DNA from: Candidatus Obscuribacterium magneticum
GTDB lineage: Bacteria; Elusimicrobiota; Elusimicrobia; F11
Reading direction: 5' to 3'
Assembly: GCA_020523905.1 (NCBI GenBank)
Contig: JAJAPZ010000012.1
Location: forward strand, 1 to 57,408
DNA length: 57,408 bases
The notes beneath the pieces are model-generated. The model was not told where the DNA came from. It saw nothing but the letters and a program-made list of their open reading frames with translations, and searched no databases. Below are positions 1 to 11,300 of the stretch, in pieces. Positions within the stretch are counted from its first letter, which is position 1. Every line of letters starts with the position of its first letter. The position numbers were made by a program, and so were the translations under genes.

Positions 1-3000
1 GGTCTCCAATCCCGTGTAATGAGAGACCGCCTGGTCCATCCCCACGCCGGCTCCGAGGACAGCTTCGATTTCAGGCCCCAGCCAGACCATGCCGTGGCCC
101 GACGCCAAGGCTGCCCGCAGCAACGTCTGGCGGATTGCTTTCCCCGACCCATCCACGCCGACCACTACGCCGTTGGAGAAAAAGATTCTCCCCAGGGATC
201 GCCAGAAGGAAAGCCGCCTGATTTCCTTCAGCACCTCAAGATACCCGCGGAATTGATCGGGATGAAAACCGCGGGCGGAGCCCGCCAACGTCTCCAGGGA
301 GCCGGCGATATCTTGTAAGCGGGCCTTCAAAGACACGGGACTAAATTTGTCCTTCTCAAGAGCGGGAAGAGAAATATGACGGAAAATCCCGGCCTCCAAA
401 CCGGCCCTTAGAAAATGGGCGAGCTGAGCCAACTCCTCTTGAGTGATCCGGCCCTCCCGATAGCCCTTCATTGCCGCTTCCCCGATGCGGACCCATTGCT
501 CATACGTCATAGTGACGGAAACCTCCGCCGCGGGGACACCGGTTATTTTCGACACGACGTCCTTCAAGCTGTCGGACCGCTTCAACACGTCTTGATCGAT
601 GAGTTCGGCGCGGTGGGCCTTTCGGTGTTTCGACAACGTCAGGAGAAATCCGAGCATGTAGCCGCTGGCGAAGTTACTGATGGAGAAGAAATGCTGGAAC
701 ACGCTTTCCTCGGCGATCAATGGCGCATAAACCATCAGGAAGAAAACGACGAGGACGGTGGTCACCGACGACAGAAGCCCCGCCCGCTTGGCCCCGGCTT
801 TGTCCTTCGCATGGATCCCGACTTGCGAGGGCAACGTAAAACCGGCAAAAGCGCTGAACACCAGAAGCAGGGAGCGGCTGGTAAACGAAGAATCGAGAAA
901 GGGACGGTTTAAAAAGCCGCTGGCGAGGCCGACGGGATCGGCGGCGAAGGAGAGGCTGTACGACAAACAAAGAAAAAGGAGAATGACAAGGGAGACGATG
1001 AGCAGTTTTTTCAAGGGAGACCACGCGGCGCCTTTCTCCGGCGGTGCCCGCTCGGAAGAACCCTTTTGAATGAGGAGCCGGATGACAATCACCGCCATCA
1101 CGGCGATGACGCCGACCGTCATCACCGGCCCCAGCCACGACATGTAGGCGCCGGCCCCCAGCACCGTGGCCCCATGGATGAGGCCCGTGCCGATGCTTCC
1201 GCGGATGGCCAGGGGCGTCCGCCGCCACAGAAGGCGCACGCCGGCGCGCAAACTTAAGAAGAAGGTCATCCCGAAAAAGAGGCCCAAAAGGATTTGGGAC
1301 AAATTCCATACGAACCCTCTCACTCCGCGGCGGGACTTGGCCTGGAAGAGCGCTCCTTTCAACACATCATCGGAGGCCACTCCGCTTTCAAGTATCTGCT
1401 GCAGCGCTTGAAAACGCTCCGCCAACGGCCGTGCAACGTCGGGCTTCAATTTCTTGGCATCGGCCAATTGATCTTTAAGGGTCCCCAACTCTTTCCGCAA
1501 GGTTTCCTTGTCCTCCTGCCTCAAGAGTCGGCTTTCTCTGAAACCAAAGGCCATGGAGAGGGGAACCGAGAAGGCAAAAATGGCGAAATCGTAGAGAATC
1601 TCGAAGAGGTGGAACGCCATGTAGGGCAGCCAGTATAGTGGATTCCGCGCCATTTTCTGCTCCAGAGCCTTGGTGAGGGCGTGGAGGATTCCCCCCTGGC
1701 TGACGCTCCGGGCATAGAGATCCTGGGCCTTCAGAGCCCGGGAAATCCGCAGCCAGTCGCCATAGGAAATCCGGTTGGAAAAAAGCGCTTCCCCGTCCCT
1801 CAAAAAGCCGCGCTGGATGAGTTCTCTCTGCAACTCTTCCTCGCTATAACCGTACAAGGCCATGATCCTTTTTATGATCGAGGCCCGCGTGAGGAGCAAT
1901 CCCGGCACGACCGCTCCTTTGGCCGGAAGAATTCTCCATCCTAGGGTGGGATGGAATTCCAGCGTCCGCCCGTTTTCGAGTGCAATCGTTTCTTTTTTCG
2001 CCAACCGAGACGTAAACCATGTAATGACCGGATAGACAAAATAAATATAAATCCCAACTCCGATCGCCAAATTGATGGGGACGTTCAGCAGGAAGGACGG
2101 CGTGAAGTTCACCAGGGGGATATACGCCGCCGCCCATCCCAGGGGTGTCGAGGGATCGCTGAGGACAACGGCATGAGCGAATCCCAAGGACGCCGCCAAG
2201 GATTTATAGGCCCATACCGCCATTGCCAACGAGATAATCGTCAACGCCCAATGGGTGACCTTATAACTGAAAAACCGGCCGCTAAAATTGGCGGTTTGGG
2301 CGACCAATCGGCCGATCCACGAACGCACCGCCCGAATCCGCGCGGCGAAAGCGCCCAAAAGGCCGACACAAGCCACAGACACCCGATCGAAGAGATCCGG
2401 CAGAAAACCCAACGGCTTGAAGGCGTCATACGTTGCTTTCAATGCATTCTGACCGCCGCCAAAAAGAGACGCCGTCAAACGCTGGAATTCCCCCTGATTG
2501 ACCTGTTCCAACCATTTTAACGCCTCAAATGCCTTCCTCTGATGCCGCGGCGTACGGGCCAGAAGGTACGATTTCAAAATGTATAGGAGAGGACGGTTCT
2601 CCACGACATAGACCGTTTTTCTTTTTCCGTTTTCATATCTCAACACATCGAAATCGCCGTTGGTCACTCCCATTTTCATGAGGAGGCCAACCCGTGACCC
2701 CAACGTGATCGGAATTAAGCGCGGTCTTGTTTGAGAGTAAAAAGACGCCGCCAAATGAATGCCTCGCTGCTCCAAAAGCCGTTTTGATTCACCCAAGTCA
2801 GGAATGGGTTCGATTTGAGCGGGCTTTACCAGAAGCCCCGCGATCCAAGCCGCGGCCGTCGCCACCATCGACCGAAGATTTTTAAGAAGCCGCCCCGGTG
2901 AGGGGATGAAGCGGAGCCATCGCTGCAAGCGGGAATAAGGATGCTCCAATGAGACGGCGCCAACCTCGGGAAGGAACACATCCCACTTGGCGTGCGTTCC

Positions 3001-5154
3001 CGCCAAGGCCGAAGCGCCAACCAACACAAAAAGATCGACGGGAAGAGCGTCGTAAATCATACCGACCCGGAAGAAATGGGCGTGACTCAAATCGGGAAAG
3101 ACCGTAATGCCGAGGTACGAGGCCAATACGCCGCCGGCCGCGACGATCGCGGCGGCCACAAGCGCCAATAAGGCCACGGTCATGGCTCGTGAGGCGGGTG
3201 TCTTCGTGGCTCCCACGGTGGTCATCGAAGGATTGACAAAAAGTTTCTCTCCGGCAAACAGCCGGTCCAAGGGCGTCTTCTCCCGCGCGAAGACGGTGAG
3301 ATAGGCGCTGCCCGATTCATCGGTGATCTTGGTGACCTTCGGCGAAAGGACAAGGTAAGACACCTTCTTCTCGCGGAGGAGCTGCGTCAGATGGGGCGTA
3401 TGGAATCCCCCCGTCACAAGCACGTAGGCGCTGTCCACGCCCGGCCGCTCCGTGCCCGGCGTGGCGCCCAAGAGGTTCTCCATTATCTTCCGGCTGCGGA
3501 TGTCCGCCTCGCGGTAGAATTCCTCATACGCGGACAGACCGTCATCCCGGCGAAGATCGTCACCCCGGCGAAAGCCGGGGTCCAGTCCGGTGTTCACGGC
3601 CTGGATCCCGGCTTTCGCCGGGGTGACGGCTTTCGCCCGGACGTATAATTTGCCATACCTTTCCCATTCCGTCGGCGTCAGTTCGAATTTGACGAGCTTC
3701 TCCGCCAGCCGCAGATAATCGTCCAGCTCGGCAATCCGCCTCTCTTCGGATGAGCGAACCAACCCTCGGAGCACCTCCCGTTCCAGCTGATCAACGCTCT
3801 TAAGCAACTCATCGGCATTGATCCCGTCCGCCAAAAGAACGTAGCGAATGTACTCATCAAAAGCCGGCGTCTTGGAAAGGGACACGCCCTTCTGTTGACA
3901 AAGCTCCTTCAGATACTGGTAGTAATCGCCGAAACTGAGCTGCCCCCCCTTATAGGCAAGGCTGTAAGAGAGGAGGGTAGACACCTCCTCATCGGCCAGA
4001 ACCCGGGCCAGCTCTTCCACCACTTTCCTTCGCTCGCGATCCACGCGGTCGAAATCCAGCTTGGATTCCATCTCATAGGCGGCCAAGAACTGCTGTAGTG
4101 TAAGATCCTCATCCGCGCTCAAATCGTCATCCCGGCGGGGATCGTCATCCCGGCGAAAGCCGGGAGCCAGGCCGTGAACACCGGACTGGATCCCGGCTTT
4201 CGCCGGGATGACGCTTCGTATGGGAATGACGGAGTTGCGCATCTGGGAGAGTTTTTTCACATACACGCCGAACCCGACGCTTTTTTTATGGAACCCTTCG
4301 CGAAGGGCGTCCAGCCGCTTGAGTTCCGGCGAGAAGACCAGGGCCTTTTCCTCCGCCAGAGACCGGCGCGCTTGGTCGATCTTCTTTAAGGCGGTGGGAC
4401 TCAAGCCCAGCGTGGAGGTGAAGGCCTTGACGTTGGCTTCGTAATGGAGGGCATCGTCGACGCCGACAAAAGCAGGAGGTTGTGAGGGGCTGGTGATGCC
4501 GACCAAAGACGGGGCGCCCATGAGGTTGTTCTGAACGAAAGCTTCGGCCACCCGGCGGAGGATCTTCTTGTCCGGCAGCGACCGGAACCGGGAAAAATCG
4601 AAGGGGCCCATGGCCCCCTCCACCCCAACCACCCCGGCCTTCTTTCCATCAATCAACGCCTGAAGCACATGGCTGATGTTGAATTGGGCCTCCGCATTGA
4701 GGTGCACATCCTGGATGAGAAGGATGGGGCTCACAAGGCTGTTCTTTGACTCATGGATTTCCTTCACCGACGCGTAAGCGGCGGGAACGGTAAAAAGGAG
4801 TGATTGCATTGGAGGTGTGAGGGCTTTACGGCGGATGGCCGTATTATGTGTTTTGAAATCCAGGTTCGATTTGACCTGGGGAATATGATTGAGCAGATTC
4901 CCGGCGTTGATGGCTCCCGGCTGCAGATGTGAGGGGAGCGCGGCCAAAGCGGCGGGAGAGTTATTCTCTTTCTTCTGTTTTTCGAGAGATTCCCGGCGCT
5001 GGGACCAAAACGTATCGTATTGGGACGCCTGCGCTAGGGGAATAGCCAGCGTCTCGTAGAGCATGACGGCCGCTACGAGAAGGGCCAGGCATTTCTTATA
5101 AGATAAATGGAACGTGAGGCGAAATTCACGCTCCATTTCCGCGAAAGTTCGCAC
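1..5154 (-). CDS. Giant exported multidomain protein A (N-terminal part; runs off left edge)
   Basis: The frame is open from GTG 5154 to base 1 (1,718 codons) and the stop lies outside the window. GTG 5154 has GGAGG about 6 nt upstream; in-frame ATG 5136 has no Shine-Dalgarno. The N-terminus is signal-like (KKCLALLVAAVMLYETLA). The next ~640 residues are homologous to giants B and D: QDVHLNAEAQ near residue 149, GVEG near 178, and TGGFHTPHL near 582 followed by REKTPLDRLFAGE. One GX2H motif with an upstream H and E recalls TraB/Tiki/ChaN-type proteins; catalysis is unproven. A hydrophobic helix follows (3121-3180), then several membrane-like segments (e.g. 2041-2280). Close to the left edge lies GVVVGVDGSGKAIRQTL (about 126-165), a Walker-A-like loop. 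Two palindromic repeats (3541-3629, 4125-4213) are translated in frame. I do not recognise the overall function. Confidence 0.85.
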   Translation of the reverse strand, partial: MRTFAEMEREFRLTFHLSYKKCLALLVAAVMLYETLAIPLAQASQYDTFWSQRRESLEKQKKENNSPAALAALPSHLQPGAINAGNLLNHIPQVKSNLDFKTHNTAIRRKALTPPMQSLLFTVPAAYASVKEIHESKNSLVSPILLIQDVHLNAEAQFNISHVLQALIDGKKAGVVGVEGAMGPFDFSRFRSLPDKKILRRVAEAFVQNNLMGAPSLVGITSPSQPPAFVGVDDALHYEANVKAFTSTLGLSPTALKKIDQARRSLAEEKALVFSPELKRLDALREGFHKKSVGFGVYVKKLSQMRNSVIPIRSVIPAKAGIQSGVHGLAPGFRRDDDPRRDDDLSADEDLTLQQFLAAYEMESKLDFDRVDRERRKVVEELARVLADEEVSTLLSYSLAYKGGQLSFGDYYQYLKELCQQKGVSLSKTPAFDEYIRYVLLADGINADELLKSVDQLEREVLRGLVRSSEERRIAELDDYLRLAEKLVKFELTPTEWERYGKLYVRAKAVTPAKAGIQAVNTGLDPGFRRGDDLRRDDGLSAYEEFYREADIRSRKIMENLLGATPGTERPGVDSAYVLVTGGFHTPHLTQLLREKKVSYLVLSPKVTKITDESGSAYLTVFAREKTPLDRLFAGEKLFVNPSMTTVGATKTPASRAMTVALLALVAAAIVAAGGVLASYLGITVFPDLSHAHFFRVGMIYDALPVDLFVLVGASALAGTHAKWDVFLPEVGAVSLEHPYSRLQRWLRFIPSPGRLLKNLRSMVATAAAWIAGLLVKPAQIEPIPDLGESKRLLEQRGIHLAASFYSQTRPRLIPITLGSRVGLLMKMGVTNGDFDVLRYENGKRKTVYVVENRPLLYILKSYLLARTPRHQRKAFEALKWLEQVNQGEFQRLTASLFGGGQNALKATYDAFKPLGFLPDLFDRVSVACVGLLGAFAARIRAVRSWIGRLVAQTANFSGRFFSYKVTHWALTIISLAMAVWAYKSLAASLGFAHAVVLSDPSTPLGWAAAYIPLVNFTPSFLLNVPINLAIGVGIYIYFVYPVITWFTSRLAKKETIALENGRTLEFHPTLGWRILPAKGAVVPGLLLTRASIIKRIMALYGYSEEELQRELIQRGFLRDGEALFSNRISYGDWLRISRALKAQDLYARSVSQGGILHALTKALEQKMARNPLYWLPYMAFHLFEILYDFAIFAFSVPLSMAFGFRESRLLRQEDKETLRKELGTLKDQLADAKKLKPDVARPLAERFQALQQILESGVASDDVLKGALFQAKSRRGVRGFVWNLSQILLGLFFGMTFFLSLRAGVRLLWRRTPLAIRGSIGTGLIHGATVLGAGAYMSWLGPVMTVGVIAVMAVIVIRLLIQKGSSERAPPEKGAAWSPLKKLLIVSLVILLFLCLSYSLSFAADPVGLASGFLNRPFLDSSFTSRSLLLVFSAFAGFTLPSQVGIHAKDKAGAKRAGLLSSVTTVLVVFFLMVYAPLIAEESVFQHFFSISNFASGYMLGFLLTLSKHRKAHRAELIDQDVLKRSDSLKDVVSKITGVPAAEVSVTMTYEQWVRIGEAAMKGYREGRITQEELAQLAHFLRAGLEAGIFRHISLPALEKDKFSPVSLKARLQDIAGSLETLAGSARGFHPDQFRGYLEVLKEIRRLSFWRSLGRIFFSNGVVVGVDGSGKAIRQTLLRAALASGHGMVWLGPEIEAVLGAGVGMDQAVSHYTGLET
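3541..3629. repeat. Family-1 palindromic repeat, in frame inside giant gene A
   Basis: Inverted arms of the type CCGGCGAAAGCCGGG flank a GTGTTCACGG centre. On the minus strand it is read as PAKAGIQ-AVNTGLDPGFRRGDD with no stop. It lies just before the FYREADIRS motif, the same domain position as the repeat in giant B at 21624-21725. Confidence 0.85.
4125..4213. repeat. Family-1 palindromic repeat, second copy in giant gene A
   Basis: Arms CGTCATCCCGGCGAAAGCCG and the reverse complement surround a GTGAACACCGG centre. It is translated in frame as KAGIQSGVHGLAPGFRRDDD within the N-terminal shared domain, so it adds about 30 residues that giant B lacks at this point. Confidence 0.85.
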
Positions 5155-5170
5155 CTCACTCCTCCTAACC

Positions 5171-5230
5171 ACTATACTAGTCGGAGGAGGATTAAGATTG
5201 CCTTAAGGTTTGGTAAACAAACGGTAAAAT
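5171..5230 (-). promoter_or_regulatory. Pho-box-like promoter of giant gene A
   Basis: On the plus strand T[TA]AAN half-sites begin at 5192, 5203, 5214 and 5225, an exact 11-bp period. Read in the gene's direction these are TTTACC, TTTACC, TTAAGG, TTAATC separated by 5 bp. Candidate -10 elements TAGTAT (5174-5179) or TATAGT (5171-5176) follow about 10-13 bp downstream. Four helical-turn-spaced sites in place of a -35 box is the arrangement of PhoB/PhoP-type activated promoters; the regulator's identity is inference. Confidence 0.65.
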
Positions 5231-5316
5231 TTTTCAATCCGACCGACGCTTAAATCGTGCCGTATTTACCGTCTGTTTTAACAGCGCACGTCCAAAAAGG
5301 CTATTTTGGTGCGAAT

Positions 5317-8300
5317 TTATGCCTGCATCGACATAAAACGGCGAAACAAAAGAAGCTGATCCAGCCTTTCCAGAGGAATTGACACACTTGGGGCCTTTTC
5401 CAGAAGGGCCTTCAAAATAATAATTTGCACGAGGTTCTTATACCGTTTCTGTGAACACATCCTTTTTAGAGCGATGAGGATCGATGGTGGAATAAGGGTC
5501 CCTTTAACCAGTAAAAATTTAATCCGCCGCACGGGACCTCGACGGCCATCGACTAATTCTTCTTCCATTTTTGTCTCGGTATTCAGTTGAGACGGAAGGA
5601 GAAAGTCGACACGTTCCCCAAACTCTCCTTTGAGTTCCCTCACTACGTCCCTTCCGGCTTCCGTCAACAAAACCACCAGACGGCGGGGGACCCCTGTTTC
5701 TTTATTGTTAAGAATGGCACCGGCCTCCCGGATTTGTTTTCGAATCGGCTCCGGATGGGTCCCTTGTATAAAAACGACGATCGTCTCCCTCCCTTTCTCC
5801 TCTGATGCGGACAAGCCGAGGCGATGCCCGTCCCTCACCCACTCCCCCACGGTCCGGAGGGTCACCTCCTCGGGGGCTGTTGCCATAAGCCAGTGGAGAT
5901 AAAAGGCATCCCAAAAAGCCACCGGATGTCGGACAAATTCCTCCCAAGGCTGGCTTTCATTCTCGAAGAAAGAAGACCTCGACACACCGCTGCGGCGCCC
6001 GTAATCCTCAACGCCCAGAGGCTGAACTTTCCCCATCAAATCCATCAAAAGCTGAGTGGCGTCATCTATCTTCCCCTGCTCAATCGCTTCGTTCTTCTTC
6101 CCATGCAGGAGGGCGCCGATAGACAACCCCAGTAAGAACATCGGCATGAAACCCCACCCCGGGGGCATGAGATAAGCCAGAGCCAAAACGGGAAGGGACA
6201 TCAAACCGGAGGCAGCCGTCCGCATGGCGCGCCAGGCCGGCTTCACTCCAAATTGAACTGACCGTCCCTTTCCGACATACACGCCAAGCGCCCAATGCAA
6301 AATAAATAGAACAGAAATGCCGAGGAGAAAAGTTAGAAGCAGTGGAAGGAAAATCGATGAGAAGACGGGAGGCCCCTGCGGCATCAAGACGCTTAACACG
6401 CCCCAGGAGGCCAGCCCCGTCACCAATCCTTCCACCCTCCCAATAAATTTGAGACTCTTTTTTGTTCCGGCCCAAAGAATCCCAAAGGCCCCCGGCAGCG
6501 CCTGAGCCACCGGCAGCCCTAATTTTTCTAACCTTTCCATCGCTTTTTCAGCCGCCTCCAAATCGAAGTCATCGGAAGCATCGAAAAATTCACCCCGCAG
6601 GGAAGAAGCCTCCTTTTTTATTTTTTCCGTCGATTCATCTTGCCCGACTGGCAGCTTCGGCCACTTGTTAACCAGCCGGACCGTCAACGCATCGAGTTTT
6701 TGCTGGAATTCCTTCTGCCTGATGGTTTGCTCAAACCTCTCCCAAACCGTCTTGCTCGCCACGGGATGCCCGTTTTGCAAGGATGCGCGGATGGTTTTCC
6801 CATCCTCAAACATGTTCCGGTTGACTTCCGGCATCACGTTCAAAAGGGCATTATGGCGAGCCGCCAAGGCGCCGAATTTCCGAACGAGGAAGGTTCGATA
6901 ACCCGGGTGTTTTTTTATCTGCTGAAGGAGGTCCTCAACGCGATCCAGTGCCAATGCCGCATAGCGATAGGCCTCCTGCTGGATGAATACCTCAATCTGG
7001 GTCATGAGGCCGTCGATCGCCCCGTCCAAACCATAATCGAGGGTCCGAAACTTCTGATGCTCGGCCGTCACGTCCAGAACGCGGGCGCGGACGCGCGGGA
7101 GAGAATAGTGTCCCACATGCCGCCCGATAAAACGGCCAAACAAAATGGCGAACGCAATAAAACCGACAATCGAAAAGGCGATCCAGCCGACTCCGACCAA
7201 CGTCAACCCCGAGGGCACACCGGGTATGAGATCCAAATTGATGCCGGGATGAAGGGGTGAAAAGGCAAAGAAGCTAAAGAGAAGCACCGCCGTCCAGAAC
7301 CCTCTCCGGATTTCCGACATGACCCGAATTCCCCTTGGCTTCAGGCGGTCCTTCTGGCCAAATCGTTTCTGCCACCGTCCTGCTTTTATGACCAACCAAA
7401 TCGTCATCCCGATGATGGCCAGAGGGATTCCTGGCCACACCCCAAACATCACCGCCTCCGCTATCCACGAAGCGCCGAATAGAAACAGGAGCCCCGTCAA
7501 GAGTCCCCCCCATTTCGCCACAAAATCCCCGACCCCCCCCCAGACATACTCCCCCTGGCGGGCCGCTTTGAGCATCGGCCCAAAAGCCGCTCCGACGGCA
7601 AACCAAAGAGATAAAAACATCATAATGGCATTGTTGGCGTTCAACGTTGTCATGATGACCACGGCGTTGACACCCAAAAGCAATATCCCCACAACGAACG
7701 TTAGAAAAAAGCCGGTGAGATCCCGGCTGTGCTGCTTGATTCCCCCAATTCCTCCCTCGTGTTTTTTGTCGACGATCCGCTTCGCTTTACGGATACGGTC
7801 CGTGTTTTCAATTATGGCGCCGGGATACAACGCTCCCAACAAGGCGCAGTTCAAGGTCAGGAGCTTCTTCCCCTCCAAATTTTTCTTCTTCTGGTGGGCT
7901 TGCCGGGCCTCGCTCAATAAGCCCCGGGTTCCTTCCGAGAGGGTCAGGTTGTCCGTCTGAATCTTCTGATAAAAATCCGGCATCTCTAAAATTTTATTGA
8001 AAGCGGTTTCAACGTCACCTTCCTGAAGAGCTCCCCATTGATCCACGCTCTTACCGAGTATTTTCAATAGAGTTTCGTCGTCGGTCCTTCCGGCATGAGT
8101 CCTTAAAATCCTCCGCAACACGTTCAGATCCACATCGCCAAAATAGAACCAGAGGGAGGGCCCGAAAATATAAAGCGTTTGTTCCCATTGCCCGTCCCCT
8201 TCCACGGTGATGACTTTCTCACTCAGGACGAATCGGGGCGGAAAGACCTCTTTTTGCTTCGGATCCGCCTTCCGGCAAAGAAAGGGGAATATGGCGATCC

Positions 8301-11300
8301 AGGGATTGGGATCCCCTCCGCCGGACATCTTAAACTCAAACGAAACCCCCCAATAACCTTTGATTTGCGACAAAACATCCCGGATCACCCGCGGGGCGAA
8401 AAGCAAGGAATCATCGATGCGCAAGGACACCCAGCGCCCGAGCCCCGCCCAAAATCCCATGTGGCGACAGTAGGCCAAAAGAGAATTCAAAGTGCTCACC
8501 TGGTTCAGGAAAACACCGGGAATCCATAGCCACAAACTTAAACCCACAAAGGGAGACAAATCCGCCCAGACCGAAATGACCATCATGAAAAGATCAAAAA
8601 TCACGATGGGACCCAAAAGATAATGATCGCCGTTGGTCTGGCGGGCTTCCTTTTCATAAATAGATTCGGGTCCGAATTCATTGGCCTGCTGCATCAAGAG
8701 GCTATTCATCGTCTGCACCAAACCGCTGGACCATCGCGGTGGGGCGCTTCGCCATTCGTCGTAATCAGAACTCTCTCTCATCTTATGGGCCAGGGCGATG
8801 GAGAGGGCCAACTCCGGTTTCATCCCCAACCCGATCATGTTGTGGAATTGCTGCACAACCGACCAATAATCTTCGCTGATGCCGATGGCATTGGGCGTAA
8901 AGCCGATGGGCCCGAAATCGCGATGAAAAGGGTCTTGGGCCATCGTGAAGGATCGATAAGGGCTGGACGGATCTCCGAATGCCTTCCAAATCTCCCAGTG
9001 AAGCGTGCGCATGACATTCATCCACCCGGTGCCGATCTTGTCATTCAACGACATCTGCGCCTGGCCGTGGCCGCCTTCAGTGGCGAACGACGTCCGACCC
9101 ATAGGGTCAAGGACATAGGTCGTGTTGCGCTGGGCAACGATGACCAACAGGTTCGGATTCGACATCATCCGCAGAAGATCCTTATGCACAAAGGTGTCAA
9201 CGTCCAACATCTTGGCGTTGCGATCGGTAATGACCATGGATTTGAAGTTCGGAAGTTCGTCCACGACGTCCAGATTGTCAGAGATGGGCCCGTTTAAAAA
9301 GAGGCCATTCATGGCAGCGGACTTCAGACCAAAGGTGGTGTGATTGTAGTTGACATAGGCTCTCACGCCGGGCCGGCCATTTCGTCGGGAGACGTAGGTC
9401 AAAAGCATGGCGTGTTTTATTCGTTGCCCGGCTTCGGATCGGCTGGCGAGGCTGAGGGCGCCGGGACTGTTCTTCTGGTTGCCGTGATTATCATATTGAT
9501 TGAAACCGTTATAAAAGATGAGGTTTTTAGCCAGACCCGCATCGGCCGCCGTTTCCGCCAATTCCACGAAACTCATGGCGGTGTCCAAACTGTCCTGCAA
9601 TTTAACGCTGCCCATTTCGATGAGTTGCCGTCTCAACTCCCATCCATAGGCGATCGAGGCTTTCTTATTGGGCGGTTCGTTTTGCGCGACTTGAAGTGAC
9701 TTCGGCATGTCTGGATCTGTCATCTGGCGCAGCGACCAAAGAGTTGTCCCTTGAGGCTCATTATTCTTGTCTTCCCACTTATCGGCCGTCAATTCAGCCT
9801 CAAACAAATCGGTCAACATTCGTCTGGCAGCTTCTTCAATTTTTTTCTTATCCCGAAGGTCTTCTTTGTTAAACCAGAGAAGGGCTGGGTCTAAAGCGGC
9901 TTTCGAAAAAAAGAGCCTCATCGTGTCACGCCCCGAAGGACCTTTGCGCCACAGGTCAAAAAACCGATCCATGAACTTATTAGCCAACGTATCGACCGTT
10001 TCGTTTTTCGTCAGGATTTGGGAGCCCATGGTGATACCGCCAATGTGAACAATCCCGACATTGTGCTTGGGATCCGGCTTTCCTTTTAATTTCGGGCCAA
10101 AATCGGGCGAAGCCCAACTGAAAATGAACCGCCAAAAAATGTTGATGCCGTGGTGAAGAAGCGGCAGGCGCGTCCCGTACACAATGAGAGCCAAAAGGGT
10201 TTTTATTTTGGATTCGCCGCAATACTTCACGATGAACCAAGGCAGAACCGTTTGCCCCAACAGCAAACTGACAACCACGAATGTGAAATAGGTGAACCAC
10301 ACCAAACGGACCGTCCGCCAACGGCCGAGTTGAGAGGGCAGACGCGTGTGATAAACCCAAGCCACGCCGAAGAGGGAACGGTTGCCCCCATATAGGGTCC
10401 GCCGCGGCAGGAGGATTCCCAGGGATTCCATCGACATCAAAATGATGACAAGCCAAATGAGGGCCCAGGCGGGCTCGGACAGACTGTCATAGGTCAACAA
10501 CATAAAGCTCATCACCATAATGGTTAGAAGGGGCAGGGCCGCCCGCCACCGGCCCCAAATGGGATGCGTCACCCGGGAAGCCTTGATGGCTTTTCTCTCT
10601 GTCCAAATGTTTATGATAAGCGTGAGGGCCACCAGAAGAACAACCAAGGGCACGAAAAATCCCGGCATAAGGGCCCCCCGGGCGGTGAACCCCCCCCCTT
10701 TGGAGATGATGAGCCCCCAAATAACGGGAAGGAGCTTCACCAGATACCGGGCCGGCACAAAGAAAGCTCCGGGGACCTCGGCAAAGCGGCGCTCGGCGAT
10801 GAACTTGTTTAAATTCTTCTCATTAAATTCAAAGACGTTCCCCTCATCCCGCGCCCAGCGATCGTTCGTGTCCTTAGAATTGGAGGCGACCAACAGAGAA
10901 GCCAACATCTCTTTATGAGCTTTTCTAAAGAAACCGTTTTTGAGAGTGTTCTTTTTCCTATCGATGAGAAATCCCTTTTTCAGCTTGTCGCGGAAGCTGG
11001 AAAGATAGATCTCCAATTTGTCCCAGATCTGGGTGTCGACTTTGCCCTTCACATAATCCCGGGCCGTGCCCCGGTCGGACCCCTGACCGGTTTTCTTCGA
11101 CAGAAATTTCCAAACGCCATAGGTCAGGCTGTCCACCTCTTTAAGAAATGCTTCCCGGTCGGCTTCATCCCAACCTGCTTTCTGGCTCCAGGAGAAACAA
11201 AGGAAGTAAATTAAAAACAGATTGTTTAAAAAGGCCCCCTCGATATGGGCATCGCTCACGAAGAAAATCGGCGTCCCGTTGTCATCGCGCCCGCGAATCT

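Noticed and set aside
8700..9400. Callose-synthase-like (GT48) assignment for giant B
   Set aside because: The DVD-SEDY-PPRW order fits GT2-type motifs better, and I do not see GT48 signature stretches.
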